Positions 1 to 10,380 of a stretch of 64,000 nucleotides of DNA are shown piece by piece. The stretch is from the NCBI GenBank assembly GCA_963930735.1, contig OZ005742.1, forward strand, positions 207,202,787-207,266,786, read 5' to 3'. Under the pieces are notes generated by a model. That model was not told the origin of the DNA. It saw only the letters and a list, made by a program, of their open reading frames with translations, and made no database searches. The stretch comes from Dioctria linearis. Taxonomy: Eukaryota; Arthropoda; Insecta; Diptera; Asilidae. Position 1 is the first letter of the stretch, and every line of letters begins with the position of its first letter. The position numbers were made by a program, and so were the translations under genes.

Positions 1-200
1 TTTGTATTTCTGGACCCTTTTCTGTAATTCCTCGTACGGTTTTTTATTGGATGATTATTTTCCGTTCACTTTTGTGGCTTTTTCAATTTTTTTACTCTCG
101 GTCGCTTTTATAAAAATTTCCACCAAGAAAAACTTTGACTTTTCACAATCAAACTCTCAGACGTCAAACAAAAAAACCCACACTCCTTCTTCTTCCTTTT
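1..200. other. AT-rich flank, no gene recognised
   Basis: AT-rich sequence with runs of T and A. The open frame across it encodes a low-complexity Phe/Ser-rich peptide without a family match I can recognise. It is the sequence beyond the 3' tail of the LINE that follows. Confidence 0.5.
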
Positions 201-2148
201 ATTTATTTATTTATTTATTCTTAGTCTACAGATTATAAAATCAACAGACCATGCATATACTAAAACTAAAATTTTGTTTTGGTAACAATATAAACTAAAA
301 CTAACTTACTATGTAATATAAAAATATGAACATATCTAATATTATAATCATAGCGAGCTTTCTAGAAAGTCCGAAACAGAGGCTTTAAAAGAAACTCTAT
401 CTTGACTAAAGTCAATTATGCTGCTACACAAATTAAACTGCCGAATACAACGACTTAATGGACTACTGAGGCCATAATTTGTTCTATGGAAAGTTTCAAA
501 AAGAATGGGGCACATATAAATGTATAAGCTTTAAAATATCAGGAGAAATAATCCTGTTTTCAATAACATCTCTAATAAACATAGTATTATAAATTTTTCG
601 TCTAAGAGACAGTTTCTGTAAGCCAATCAACTGGCATCTGGCATTATAAGGAGGTAAATCACCGGTCCAATTAAGTCTCCTAAGAGCAAACCTGGTAAAT
701 CTCCTTTGCACATTTTCAATTCTGTTAGAATGCGTCAAATAGAACGGATCCCATACAACCGTGCAATATTCCAAAATAGGCCTAACTAAAGCTGAAAATA
801 ATGCCTTAAGCGCGTATGGATCAGCGAATTCACTAGCCCGACGTTTAACAAAACCAAGCCGAGAATTAGCTTGACTTACTACATGATCAATGTGGTAGGA
901 GAAAGTAAATTTACTATCTAGAATAACACCAAGGTCCAAAACTATACTACATTTAGGAATATTAATCCCATCGATAGACACTTCAAAATTAATTGGTGAT
1001 ACTTTTTTAGTAGCCATAAAGTGCTTACATTTAGAAGAATTTATCAACAAATGATTAAGATGACACCATTTCGCAAATTTATCGACTTTTGATTTGAAAT
1101 TGGATACTTGAGACATATCAACAATTTCCATGAAAATTTTTAGATCATCAGCAAAACCTAGAACAGAGGAAAATTCAAAGATGTTAAAGACATCGTTGAT
1201 AAATATAATAAAAAGAAGGGGCCCTAGATGGCTCCCCTGAGGCACACCGGAATGTACCAAAATCGGCCGAGAGTACACCTCGTTAATTTTGATAATTTGT
1301 ATGCGATTTGTCAAGTAGGAAGCGAACCATGCAAGAAGAGCAGAATGGAATCCAAACGCTTTAGCGAAATCAGTATATAGAGTTACAACCTGACTACCTT
1401 GTTCTAGGACATTTAAGCAAAAGTTGACATAGGAAACTAAATTGGTTGTTGTAGAGCGTCCTTTTACAAACCCATGTTGGTGTATAGAAATATACTCCTT
1501 AACTAGAAAAGAAATTTTTTCAGAGATAATACTTTCAAATAGCTTCGGAATTGCAGAGATTTTACAAATAGGACGGTAATTACTGACACAGTTTTTAGCA
1601 CCCGCTTTATGTATAGGACGAACGAATGAAATTTTCCACTCATTGAGGAACAGTCCCGAGGATAACGACAAATTAAAAATATATGAAAGAGGCATCGAAA
1701 TAGGATCACGGCATCGATTTAGAAATATCGCTGGAATGTTGTCAGGACCAGAAGAGTAGCTGCACTTAGCATTGGCCAATGCTAAGTTTACATCCTCCGT
1801 AGACACATACATTGAGCCCAAGTTGACCCGTGAGAAGATATGTGTGGTAATCTCAGTGTCAATGGGAAAGCCTAGGTCCTCCATATATACAGACTCAAAG
1901 TATTCCGCAAAAAGGTTACATGAATCAGAAATATTATCCGCAGTTTTATTCTTAAAGCAAATAGAAGAAGGAATTCCATACGAATTACGCTTACTGTCTA
2001 GAAATGACCAAAAAGCTTTTGGATTTATCTTTATACTAGCCTCCACCGATGCCAAATATTGACTATACAGAAACTTATTTAAGAAATCATATTCTTTCCG
2101 CAATCTTTTCTTCCGGAAATCTCACACACACCACAAAAAGGTCAACTC
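201..2148 (-). mobile_element. 5'-truncated non-LTR retrotransposon (Jockey/CR1-like LINE)
   Basis: The element reads on the minus strand. Its 3' end is marked by a simple AATA-type repeat tail at about 201-226, preceded by an untranslated region of about 120 bp and an RT reading frame. The 5' part (ORF1, endonuclease) is absent. The right edge near 2148 joins directly to sequence that reads as isoleucyl-tRNA synthetase on the same strand, so the LINE appears to have inserted into that pseudogene in the same orientation. The truncated 5' end with an intact 3' tail is the usual product of target-primed reverse transcription. The clade is judged from general RT similarity only. Confidence 0.8.
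348..2103 (-). pseudogene. LINE reverse transcriptase, C-terminal part of ORF2
   Basis: A long open frame covers RT from the pre-RT linker to the C-terminal domain. Visible motifs are the NYRPI block, HQHGFVKGRSTTTN, motif A with TDFAKAF, motif B with SGVPQGSHLGP, the catalytic FADD box and the downstream LGVILDSK and LVRPILEYC blocks. The stretch between motif A and the 'FHSALLAWFASYL' block is shorter than in relatives by an estimated 20 residues, which suggests an in-frame deletion. The first frame stops at 496; the normal C-terminus (FHRTNYGL and about 45 more residues) continues in another frame to a stop near 348, so there is a frameshift near 505. No endonuclease domain is present. It is unlikely to be active. 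Confidence 0.85.
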
Positions 2149-3270
2149 TTCTTCGTTTTTAAGTCGCAAATTTTCAGCGCGTATAACTAGTGAATTGGTA
2201 AGATAAAAACGGAAGGCATCAGCTCCATATTTATTACCAGATTCCATTGGACCTGGATAATTTTTCTTTCATTTCGACAAATTTTTGTCCAACTGGAGCT
2301 AAAACACGACCATTGGCAATTAAATTTTTGAAAGACGGTTTATTGAATAGAGCTGTTGACGTAACTAAAAGTGGATAGAACCTTCCTCGAGTTTGATCAA
2401 TTGATTCTCTAGGTAGATCGGTTAATTTCTGTCCAAACAATTTTTCCAATTCTTTTATGCTACCAATGCAAACCAATTTATCACCTTTAGAAGACTTCCA
2501 TATTGGAATTGGTGTACCCCAGTAACGATTGCGACTCACCGTCCAATCGTGAGCTTCCCTTAACCAGTTACCGAAACGTTTTCCTTTGACGAACTCTGGG
2601 ACCCAATAAGTTCGCGAGCTACAATGTAGCAAGTGTTTCGACATATGTTCCACACGAATGAATCAGGATGGAACTGCTTTGTAAATAAGTGGAGTATCAG
2701 AACGCCAACAAAACGGGTAGCTATGCTTAACTTGACTAGATGAAACAAGTAAACCTTTCTGTTTTAGAAACGCTATTATGTGTTTATCAGCATCCTTTAC
2801 AAATTGACCAGCAAAATCTGTTACTTCTTCGGTAAAACGACCGGAATCATCAACCGGGCAAATAATCTCGCATGATTTTCTTATGATACCAGCAGCCAAA
2901 CAAACTCTATAATCATCTTCTCTGACGTATGAAGCCTGATGTACAATGCCTGCACCGGAATCTTCTGTAACGTAGTCATCAACAAGAACACGAAATGCAT
3001 TCATTTTATTTCCGTATTCCAGAAACTAAGGAAAAGGAGAGGTGTATTTGATATTCATAAGAGATTTTCCATGGAACTTTTCTATGATATTGTACTCATT
3101 TTATGCTTTGAATACATAATCGAATCGGGACTTTGCCAAAATATTTTTATTTCCAGTCTTAATCTCCTCTATTTTTACGTAAATCATATCAGAATGGACA
3201 CCAATACATAGGTTCGGTGTTATTGTCCAGATAATAAAGCTAGTTTTATCTTCGCAATCAACTATAGGAT
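2149..3270 (-). pseudogene. Isoleucyl-tRNA synthetase pseudogene (cytosolic eukaryotic type)
   Basis: On the minus strand three consecutive blocks match eukaryotic IleRS in collinear order: an editing-domain segment (about 3100-3270, then 2663-3060 with VHQA and TDFAGQ.VKDADK), the catalytic-domain segment SYPFCWRSDTPLIYKAVPS followed by YWVPEF, and SRNRYWGTPIPIW. The last block, YGADAFRFYLTNS, lies at about 2165-2228. Damage includes a stop where Tyr is expected near 3029, a stop where Trp is expected near 2661, loss of the residues expected after TITP near 3220, a missing stretch between RESID and QTRG, and a KMSKS region disrupted by a 1-bp insertion and an in-frame TGA near 2270. No introns are seen across 1.1 kb, so a processed copy is possible but not proven. 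The N-terminal HIGH region is absent. Confidence 0.9.
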
Positions 3271-3332
3271 ATTGCTGCGAATCTAGCCACATACCCCACA
3301 GTGAGGAGCTCAATACCCAATGTAGCGCGAGA
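3271..3332 (+). repeat. Fragment of family-E LTR (5' edge)
   Basis: About 62 bp beginning TGCTGCGAATCTAGCC match, in inverted orientation, the sequence next to the purine tract of family E at 34907-34968, 51060-51124 and 61880-61941. In those copies the edge reads TGTTGCGAATC. Here it abuts the IleRS pseudogene on one side and the truncated end of a D-type LTR on the other. Confidence 0.65.
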
Positions 3333-3599
3333 TATGAAATATGAAAAAAGGGTTGATTGTTATACTAAAAACTTCCCGAAGGATACTTCAATGTTTATTA
3401 AAGAAAAACGTTATAATATAAACTTAAATATAAATTGTTGCTTGCAGCGACGTGTCTCCTCGTTGTTGCTCTCTCGTCGTGGTGGTGCTGCTAATGATTT
3501 TCAGTCTGCTGTGTTGTAGCACTTGACGAGTGTAGTCCGATGTGTGGTAAATGTTAACATGGACATTGCGGTACCATTTTCGGATATCTGGATCCCACA
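3331..3599 (-). repeat. 3' LTR of gypsy A (D-type LTR, truncated)
   Basis: On the minus strand it starts TGTGGGATCCAG (3599 leftwards) and matches the D-type LTR. A stretch of about 40 bp in the middle is missing compared with the LTR at 9275-9589, and the terminal CCCACA is replaced by E-type LTR sequence at 3331. Confidence 0.8.
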
Positions 3600-4213
3600 T
3601 TCGGCCGTCCTTAGTTTGCTGCCCACCTGAGTAACCGAAAGAGGCCTCATGTCATCTTGGATCACAACTGAGTGTATGAGTGTCAATTCAGCTTTGTCAT
3701 GATTTAAAGGTTTCTTCGTTTCATTTTGTTTTTACTAGGATTTTAAGAGAATATAATATAAAATTACTTGGACTTCTTGAATTGTAGAGATATGACTAGG
3801 ATAATGGCGTAACTTTCGGAATCATAATTCAACTTCGTCTTCAATTCGTCGTTTAAAGAACAGGAGTGCGTCGTAAGTGAATATTATCGGGAGTCTTCTA
3901 TTGAGCGTCATTTATTGAATCGTCTTAAAAATTTGGATTTTATCGTAGTACGTCTTAAATAATTGCTTTTCGTCTTCCGTCTTAGTTGTTTTCCTTGTAG
4001 TATATTTAATCGTCTTATATTAGTATTAGTTCTCGTCATCTATGCTAGATACGTCATTTTAGATAGGTAGGGAGACTTGTTTGGAATTATCATCAGGCAC
4101 TTTATGTTAGTTACTCTGTTATTCTGAGTTTACTTGTTGTTATCTTATACGGAGCTCTGAGCTTATTTCTATGGTTAATTAGAGGATTGATACAAACGAC
4201 GTTTATACAGGAT
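3600..4213 (-). other. 3' noncoding region of gypsy A, with CGTC-rich cluster
   Basis: Lies between the integrase C-terminus and the 3' LTR. No coding signal is seen. About eleven CGTC tetramers, several as CGTCTT, occur between 3828 and 4056 in AT-rich sequence. The expected polypurine tract next to the LTR is weak (AAGGACGGCCGAA on the minus strand). Confidence 0.55.
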
Positions 4214-5400
4214 TTAAATTCCATGATCTTCTGATGTCGTCGACACATCGTGACAGTCATTCCCAAAGTCGTCGGTAATGGGTTTGGAACTCTGAGCAAT
4301 TTCGTCGTCTTCGGATTCATCATCGTCACTATCGAAATAAATAAATGGTTTCATATTGTCTGCACTAGTTGAGGTTAACTTCGGTCCCTCACAGCTTCCG
4401 ATCTTAGCTGCATAATATCGTTCATTTCTCTTGGTCTTAGTGACTCGATACGGGCCCAGAAAATTTGGGCTTATCTTCAGAACTGTGCCGAACTGTGTTC
4501 GTCTTACAGCAACGATGTCGCCTACTCTATATTTAGTTGCTTCCGTCGTCGCCGGTTGTAGTTTTTTCGATTCTCTTCTTGGATAACTGCAATTTATTTT
4601 GCCGTTTGATCTCGTAATTCATTTCGATCGTCGTTAAAAGCTTCAATTAACTATTCGTTGATTATTTCTGTTAATTGTATATCCTGAGGAGCTCTCATCC
4701 TTATTCCGAATAGCAGCTGGAAGGGTGTGATTCCTGTGCTTCGAGAAATGGTGTTTTTGATAAATCTCTGTACTTTGTCAGTGAATTTGTACCACTCACT
4801 TGTGTTATCCATTGTGAGCTTCGTTAAAACATGCATAACAACTTTATGGATCCTCTCTACTTAGCCGTTGTCCCTTGGCAGACTCGTCGTGATCTGTACA
4901 TATTCTATTTGCTCTGATCGACAATACTCTTGGAAAGCCGCCGATGTGAAAGCAGGCCCTTTGTCGGTAATTACTCTTGCCGGGTTTCCGAAAACAGCAT
5001 GTTGTTGTTCCATCTTCTTTAGAACTTCTGAAGTGGAGAGCGTCTGCGTCGGATATAGCCATAAGAATTTAGTGAAGGCGTCAATTATAACGGATATGTA
5101 CTTATAGCTTTTACCAGTAACAGTCCTAGATGATCTAAGTGGTAAGTCTGTAAGGGAACTGCCTCTTTTGGTACAGGATGTAAAAATCCCTCTTTTTTCC
5201 TTCCTTAGCTGCAAGTATGCACTTAATGCAATTTCTCACCCACATCTTAACTTTCTCTTTGCAATTTGGTATAAACAAATCTCTAATTAATAATTCTTCC
5301 GTCTTTCGAAAACCAAACTATCCTTGATCATGGATATTTTTTATAACCTCAGCCTGCATGGATTTAGGCACATAAAGTAATTTATTGCCATTATCTAATT
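4214..5400 (-). pseudogene. Gypsy A integrase (broken)
   Basis: Integrase inserts the cDNA into the genome. The minus strand shows, in order, a zinc-finger region near 5200-5400 ending in WVRNCIKC, a core fragment with VIIDAFTKF, then ITDKGPAFTS (second catalytic Asp), and VERIHK after an in-frame stop near 4860 (third catalytic Glu). The C-terminal part has YRVGDIVAVRR and a GPY/F-type LGPYRVTK segment near 4440-4470. The first catalytic Asp region reads SLTDLPLRSS and looks degraded. Stops and frame changes near 4650, 4850 and 5320 make it non-functional. Confidence 0.8.
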
Positions 5401-5529
5401 TAAAAAGGATATTTTTTTCTTCTAGATAGTCGTCATAATTTGTCTGCTTCAATACCTCAAGTATCGCCCTAACTTTTTCGTCTCTTTGTTGTGCAGCTCT
5501 TATTCTAATCAGCAAGTCATCACTCATAA

Positions 5530-6668
5530 GCATAATAGCAGGTAATCGGCTTAAGGTATCAACGTGCTTCATCGCAGTACCTGATCTATGCTCTACTTCA
5601 TAGTTAAACTCTTCTAAGTGTAACACCCATCTAGAAATTCTAGGCGATATGTCCTTCTTTGCTATTGTACCTTTAAAAGCACTACAGTCTGTCACTATCT
5701 TGAAGGGTATTCCAATTAAACAAACTCGAAATTTTTTCAGTGCATTGATTATCGCTAAAACCTCTAATTCTTAGCTGGTATAGTTTTGCTCCGGTTTCGA
5801 CGTCTTCCTACTGAAGAAGTAAATCGGATGCCACTGCAGGCCGTCAGAATCTTTCTGCAGTAGTACTGCACCATATCCAAGTTTACTAGTATCCGTATGA
5901 AGCTCAGTTGCTGCGTCTGGTTGATAGATTCTAAGGACAGGCTTGTCGCATAATTTTGTTTTCAGCTCATTGAATGCGCGTTTTTGAGGAGCATCAATTT
6001 TAAATTTGCCGTCTTTTTTTCAATAAATCGCTTAATGGTCTGGCAATGGTGGAGTAATTAGCGATGAACCGTCGGAAATATCCGGTAAGGCCGAGGAAAG
6101 ACTGCACTTGTTTAAAATTTCTCGGCTCTGGGTACTTCAACACTGCTGATACCTTATCTTCAGATGGCTTTATTGAACCCAGTTCTATTTCGTACCCCAT
6201 ATAGGTGATCTGGGTTTGAAGCACTTGAAATTTTTCCCATTTAATTTCCAGCCCATATTCAGAAGCAACACTTAAAACTTCTTTTAAATTGTCCAAAGCT
6301 CCTTCGCTAGCGGCTGGTATTACTAAATCATTAACATATGTCAAGGCTTTCCCTTGTCAAATAAGTGGGTCAAAAACTTTATTAACATATCTTTGGAAAG
6401 CCGCTGGCGAAGTACACAATCCGAATGATGCTCTCTTAAATTCGAAGTGACCAAATGGTGTCACGAATGCAGTATAATTTTGACTCTCTGGGCAAACAGG
6501 GACATGGAAGAGTCCATTTTTCAAGTCTAATGTCGAAAACAGTCTTGGCTTATTAAGCCTGTCAATGTTATCATCTATTAACGGCAACGGATATGAATCT
6601 TTGATGACCAATCGGTTTAGTTGTCGGTAATCGACACATATGCGCTTCGTGCCGTCCTTTTTATTCAC
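5530..6668 (-). pseudogene. Gypsy A reverse transcriptase and RNase H (broken)
   Basis: RT copies the RNA genome to DNA and RNase H removes the template. Minus-strand frames show RICVDYRQLN, the LFSTLDLKNG block (motif A Asp), a FGLCTSPAAFQRY block (motif B) and TYVNDLV at about 6328-6339, where family members usually have Y-x-DD. The first Asp of the box is therefore Asn here. An in-frame stop lies at about 6350. The RNase H region has HTDTSKLGYGAVL near 5870-5900 and RISRWVLHLEEFNYEV near 5590-5640, with a stop near 5773. The thumb segment ends in GLTGYFRRFI. Confidence 0.85.
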
Positions 6669-6879
6669 TAATTACGATTGGACTTGCAAAGTCCGACACG
6701 CTTTCTTTGACTATGTCGTTTTTTATCCATTTATCTATTTGTTCGCGTACGATCTTGCTTTCAAGTGGAGCCAGTCTTCGTGGATTCTGCCATATGGGGC
6801 TTTCGTCTCGAAGAATTACTATCATTCTTTTCTGTCGGCGTTGGTTTAATTCTGTTTGGGGTATATGAATTTACTAAAT

Positions 6880-7000
6880 TCATTGCTTAATAAAGGCTTC
6901 CTAAACTTTCATGCTGATCCTCACGAAGGAAGCTTAAATCGCTGCCAGTGTCCAGAAAAGCTTTTACTTCCGTACCATCTTTTTTTAATAATTTCGTCAT
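6880..7000 (-). pseudogene. Gypsy A aspartic protease remnant
   Basis: The minus strand reads EVKAFLDTGSDLSFL, with the catalytic D-T-G at 6944-6952. This is the retropepsin active-site signature expected between gag and RT. The following frame is disrupted before RT starts. Confidence 0.65.
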
Positions 7001-7039
7001 GGGATTGGCATTAGAAGCCGATTGTTTGAGAAAAGCTAT

Positions 7040-8091
7040 TTCCCTTTTGTGATGCTGTTCCGTTTTCCTATTCGGGCAGCTTCCAGCCTTGTGTCTAACC
7101 TGTCCGCACTAAAAGCACTTTAATCCCAACTCTTTCTTCTTGCCAGTTCTTTGAAAAGTGGCCACGCCCACCACAATTGAAACACCTAGTAGCCGGAGGT
7201 GACGTGGTTTGCTTTTGTTTGTCCCTATTTGGCCTTTGTTTCCAATCATTTGATCGCCCAACCTCTTCTCGAATCATGGAACAAGTGTTCAGCTTATCTT
7301 TGAAATCATCAAGGCTCGTTGCACCGTATAGAAGGGACTTGTTATAGTCCGTGTCTGGGATATGATATCATCATCTTCCAAGGATGTATTTTGTATTTTG
7401 TATTTGTATGATATCATCATCTTCCAAGGATGTATTTCTACCCACCTCGCGCATAGTGAAAAAGTAATCTATAATGCTTTCCTCAGACGATTTTTTTCTC
7501 TTCATCATTTTCATGTGGATATCTGCAGAACTCTGTGCTATCTTAAATTCTTTGAGCAAGAACTCTTTGAATTATTGCCACATACGCATAATATTCGTAG
7601 CATTAACTGCAGACCTAGCCCTACCCACTAAAAGTATTTTAGCATAAACTACTTTTTATTTTAGCATAAACTACTTTTTGTAAGTCAGAGAACCCTAAAA
7701 CTTCAGCTGTGTCCTCAAAATCATTGATCCATCTCCCTACATGTTCACCACTTTTACCGCTAAACTTAGGCACAGAACTCTCAATATCCTCGAATCTAAA
7801 TAATTTGCAGGCACTCATCTGCTCCGCGACCTCGTTAACTGACTGTGCTTGTGATTGAAATAAGTTCTGTTCTCTTCCCCCTTCTGTGAACATGTTATTT
7901 GCTGTGCTGGTAGATGGACGCGGATTAGCATTTACGAAATCCCTGAGACCTGTTACCTCCGTTTCCAACTTTTTATACCTAGCAGCCAGAGTGTCCCTTT
8001 CTGCGATTGTCTCATTTAACTGGAACAGTATGGTCGATAAAGTTTCACTATCGTCTTTTTGATGATTTTTCCTACGGTTTTTCTTTCCCAT
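7040..8091 (-). pseudogene. Gypsy A gag (broken)
   Basis: Starts with ATG at 8091 and a Lys/Arg-rich N-terminus (MGKKNRRKN). A capsid-like segment follows (VPKFSGKSGEHVGRWINDFE), then a nucleocapsid zinc knuckle near 7140-7185 reading CFNCGGRGHFSKNW, where the last Cys of the CCHC set is Trp. Two short tandem duplications fall in the frame: about 22 bp at 7637-7680, which shifts frame, and about 48 bp at 7359-7437. The protein cannot be full length. Confidence 0.75.
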
Positions 8092-9254
8092 AGTAATTTA
8101 TGCTTTTAATGATTGTTTTATTTTAATAAGATGAAAGACTTAACGAAATGTTTATATGAAATTTCATATATATAGCAATTGACGTAAATTTTATTTAAAA
8201 GTAATTAATAATTTATATTTATTGTCTCTTTTCTCTAATATCAAGACTCTTCTTCAATATTGTCAATTTGTATCTGCTGATTCAATTTAAAGGTTTCTTA
8301 AAATGAAGTTGCTTCTACTACTACAGATTCAATCGCCATGGCAATGACGATTTTATTTTGTTAACTATAGAAACTCAACTATTTTATTTACTTCGGCGTA
8401 TCTAGTCGAATCTCCTCTAAGCTTTGTCAGTGGATAGCCACTTTTTGCAGGAAAATTACGATAATTTCTAGTTAATCTTGTTCACTTAACTATATCATAA
8501 TTAATATCATAATATTCTCTTTAAAAAAATATTGGTATCACGCACAAATTTGTCCTTTCATAATTAGTCACAATATTCCCTTTTTAAAAATATGTGTATC
8601 ACTCAGAAATTTGTCGTGTTATATTTGTTGTGCAAACATTAAAAGTTCTCACGCACCTGCCATGACATGATTCTGTCATCTATATAGAATACTGATGCAC
8701 TGAATGGAATTATCGCCTAATATTAACACCATCGGTGTATTCCACTTGCTGAATTTGCAGACACCACCACCAACGAAGAGCGTTGGCTTGCAGATCTCCT
8801 TCCAGTGATTGATGCGATGACCGTATGTCAGAATTCTACTTCTAAGTAGCGAAAACGTGAGCAATAGTTTTATATCACGTTCACGCCATTCTTCTCCCTC
8901 TATGACTGATCAACGTTATGGTATATGTGCAGCTTTAACGGCAAGCGAGATCTGAAAGAAATGACTTTAGTACGTATTCAGCGCAAGTTAAAAAGAGCGA
9001 GGTATAGGCAATTTAGCGGTAAAAGTACAACTTATAATGACTGCTGAGGAACCGTCTGATGCATTCGATTTGCAGAAGCTTGTGGAAATTACTCGATATT
9101 TTTTCCAAATTTACTTTTTTTCAGTTTTAATCTTTGGAACTCTTTGATGGTCCTTTTCGTCGTCCTTAATTGGTGTTTTACTTTTCTAATTTCGCGTACT
9201 GTATCAGTTTCTTTACAAGTACACAATTCGTTTTTCACTTTTCCGTCACTTTAT
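8092..9254 (-). other. Leader of gypsy A / shared D leader
   Basis: About 1.15 kb between primer site and gag. The part from about 8366 to 9254 is the inverted equivalent of 50106-51006, 61054-61820 and 34051-34860. At about 8366 the copies diverge: here the sequence continues into gag, elsewhere it joins family-E sequence. No coding function is evident. Confidence 0.6.
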
Positions 9255-9272
9255 ATCCCGGTTGAGCCCCCA
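9255..9272 (-). promoter_or_regulatory. Primer binding site of gypsy A, tRNA-Pro-like
   Basis: Three bases after the LTR end the minus strand reads TGGGGGCTCAACCGGGAT. It resembles primer sites complementary to the 3' end of tRNA-Pro. The same 18-mer follows the D LTRs at 50088 and 61036. Confidence 0.7.
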
Positions 9273-9274
9273 TT

Positions 9275-9589
9275 TGTGGGATATGAAATATGAAAAAAGG
9301 GTTGATTGTTATACTAAAAACTTCCCGAAGGATACTTCAATGTTTATTAAAGAAAAACGTTATAATATAAACTTAAATATAAATTGTTGCTTGTATTGTT
9401 GCCTCGTTGTCGGCTCCACAACCAGTGAGATGTATCTCGATCTCGCTGGTCGTTATTGCTCTCTCGTCGTGGTGGTGCTGCTGATGATTTTCACTCTGCT
9501 GTGTTGTTACACTTGACTAGTGTAGTCCGATGTGTGGTAAATGTTAACATGGACATTGCGGTACCATTTTCGGATATCTGGATCCCACA
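9275..9589 (-). repeat. 5' LTR of gypsy A (D-type, 315 bp)
   Basis: On the minus strand it begins TGTGGGATCC and ends CATATCCCACA, so it has the canonical TG...CA ends and longer inverted termini. It matches 49771-50085 and 60720-61033 closely. It is followed by the tRNA-Pro-like primer site. Confidence 0.85.
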
Positions 9590-10380
9590 TATATGTGTTA
9601 TCTGAGTGGGGATCCCCAAATAACCAAAAGATGGCAGTGAATCCTGCCGAGGAAATTTCTGCGAACCTGGCAACGAGGGACTGCTAACGATCGAGCGGCC
9701 AACAAAAGAAAAGGCCCGAGATGATTCACCAGAGAGTCGGAAAAAGTCCAGTGTGAAAGCCATATCGTCAGAAAAGAATTCGTGTGAATTATTATACATT
9801 TTATAGAAATAGTTTTGTTTCATGGAATTTTGAAGTATTTGTTTTACCTTTAATAACTACAATAAACGAAAAAAAAAATATTAAGGAGTCTTGGAGAATT
9901 GCATTAAGGAAATATTGGGAGTCTTTGTAAGACAACTAACTGGCAAGTTTAATCTACGGATTCTATTCCCAGTCTAGAACTGAGCAAATTGATAAGTACC
10001 AATTTGTTTTATTATTTATTTCCTACTAATATTGTATATTCAGCAAATAATTTATTAGTCACGAGTTTTCCTCGTTTTTTTTATTACATTCTTCTCAATT
10101 TAATCAAATGTACCGGCATCATCTGCTCTACAGAGTTCTGTTTCCCAAAGAGAGCAACAGACAAGAACTGTTGTTCTTTTTTTTTTACTTATTTATCACC
10201 ACTTCAACATAGTTCCTTTGAACAATTAATCGATCGCAATTGGGGAATTTCAATGAATATAGAAATATACGGATGCAGGCGGCTCTTCTATTTCCAGAAT
10301 AGAGCTTGGACTAAGCATACAATTTTTTTTATCTTTTGTTTCAGATTATCTGCTTTTGTTGTTATTATTTTTTTCAGGTC
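9590..10380 (-). repeat. Duplicated flank of D-type LTR (copy 1)
   Basis: The 230 bp next to the LTR recur next to the D LTRs at 49540-49770 and 60480-60719. In all three a frame reads toward the LTR and starts near MKQN.FYKMYNN; at this copy it is on the minus strand, 9491-9823. The remaining part up to 10380 matches 59900-60480 in inverted orientation. I recognise no protein family, and it may be internal 3' sequence of the D element or a co-duplicated host flank. Confidence 0.55.

Larger units (their letters stand above)
3331..9589 (-). mobile_element. Gypsy element A (Ty3/gypsy, degenerate, both LTRs)
   Basis: A 6.26-kb minus-strand LTR retrotransposon. In the reading direction it has a 5' LTR (9275-9589), a primer site, a leader of about 1.15 kb, gag, protease, RT, RNase H, integrase, a 3' noncoding region and a 3' LTR (3331-3599). 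Gag and pol are broken by stops, frameshifts and small tandem duplications. The 3' LTR lacks about 40 bp present in the 5' LTR and has lost its last bases, which are replaced by E-type sequence. The element is therefore old and inactive. The LTR belongs to the family called D here, which recurs at 49771 and 60720. Confidence 0.85.

Noticed and set aside
2..238. Open frame at the left edge
   Set aside because: Low-complexity Phe/Ser-rich translation that runs into the LINE tail; no support for a gene.
2234..3004. A functional isoleucyl-tRNA synthetase gene
   Set aside because: Stops, a frameshift at the KMSKS region, missing blocks and no N-terminal half make it a pseudogene.
9262..9823. Short frames within D LTRs and their flanks as genes
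   Set aside because: They cross LTR boundaries, differ between copies and have no recognisable family; similarity is explained by duplication.
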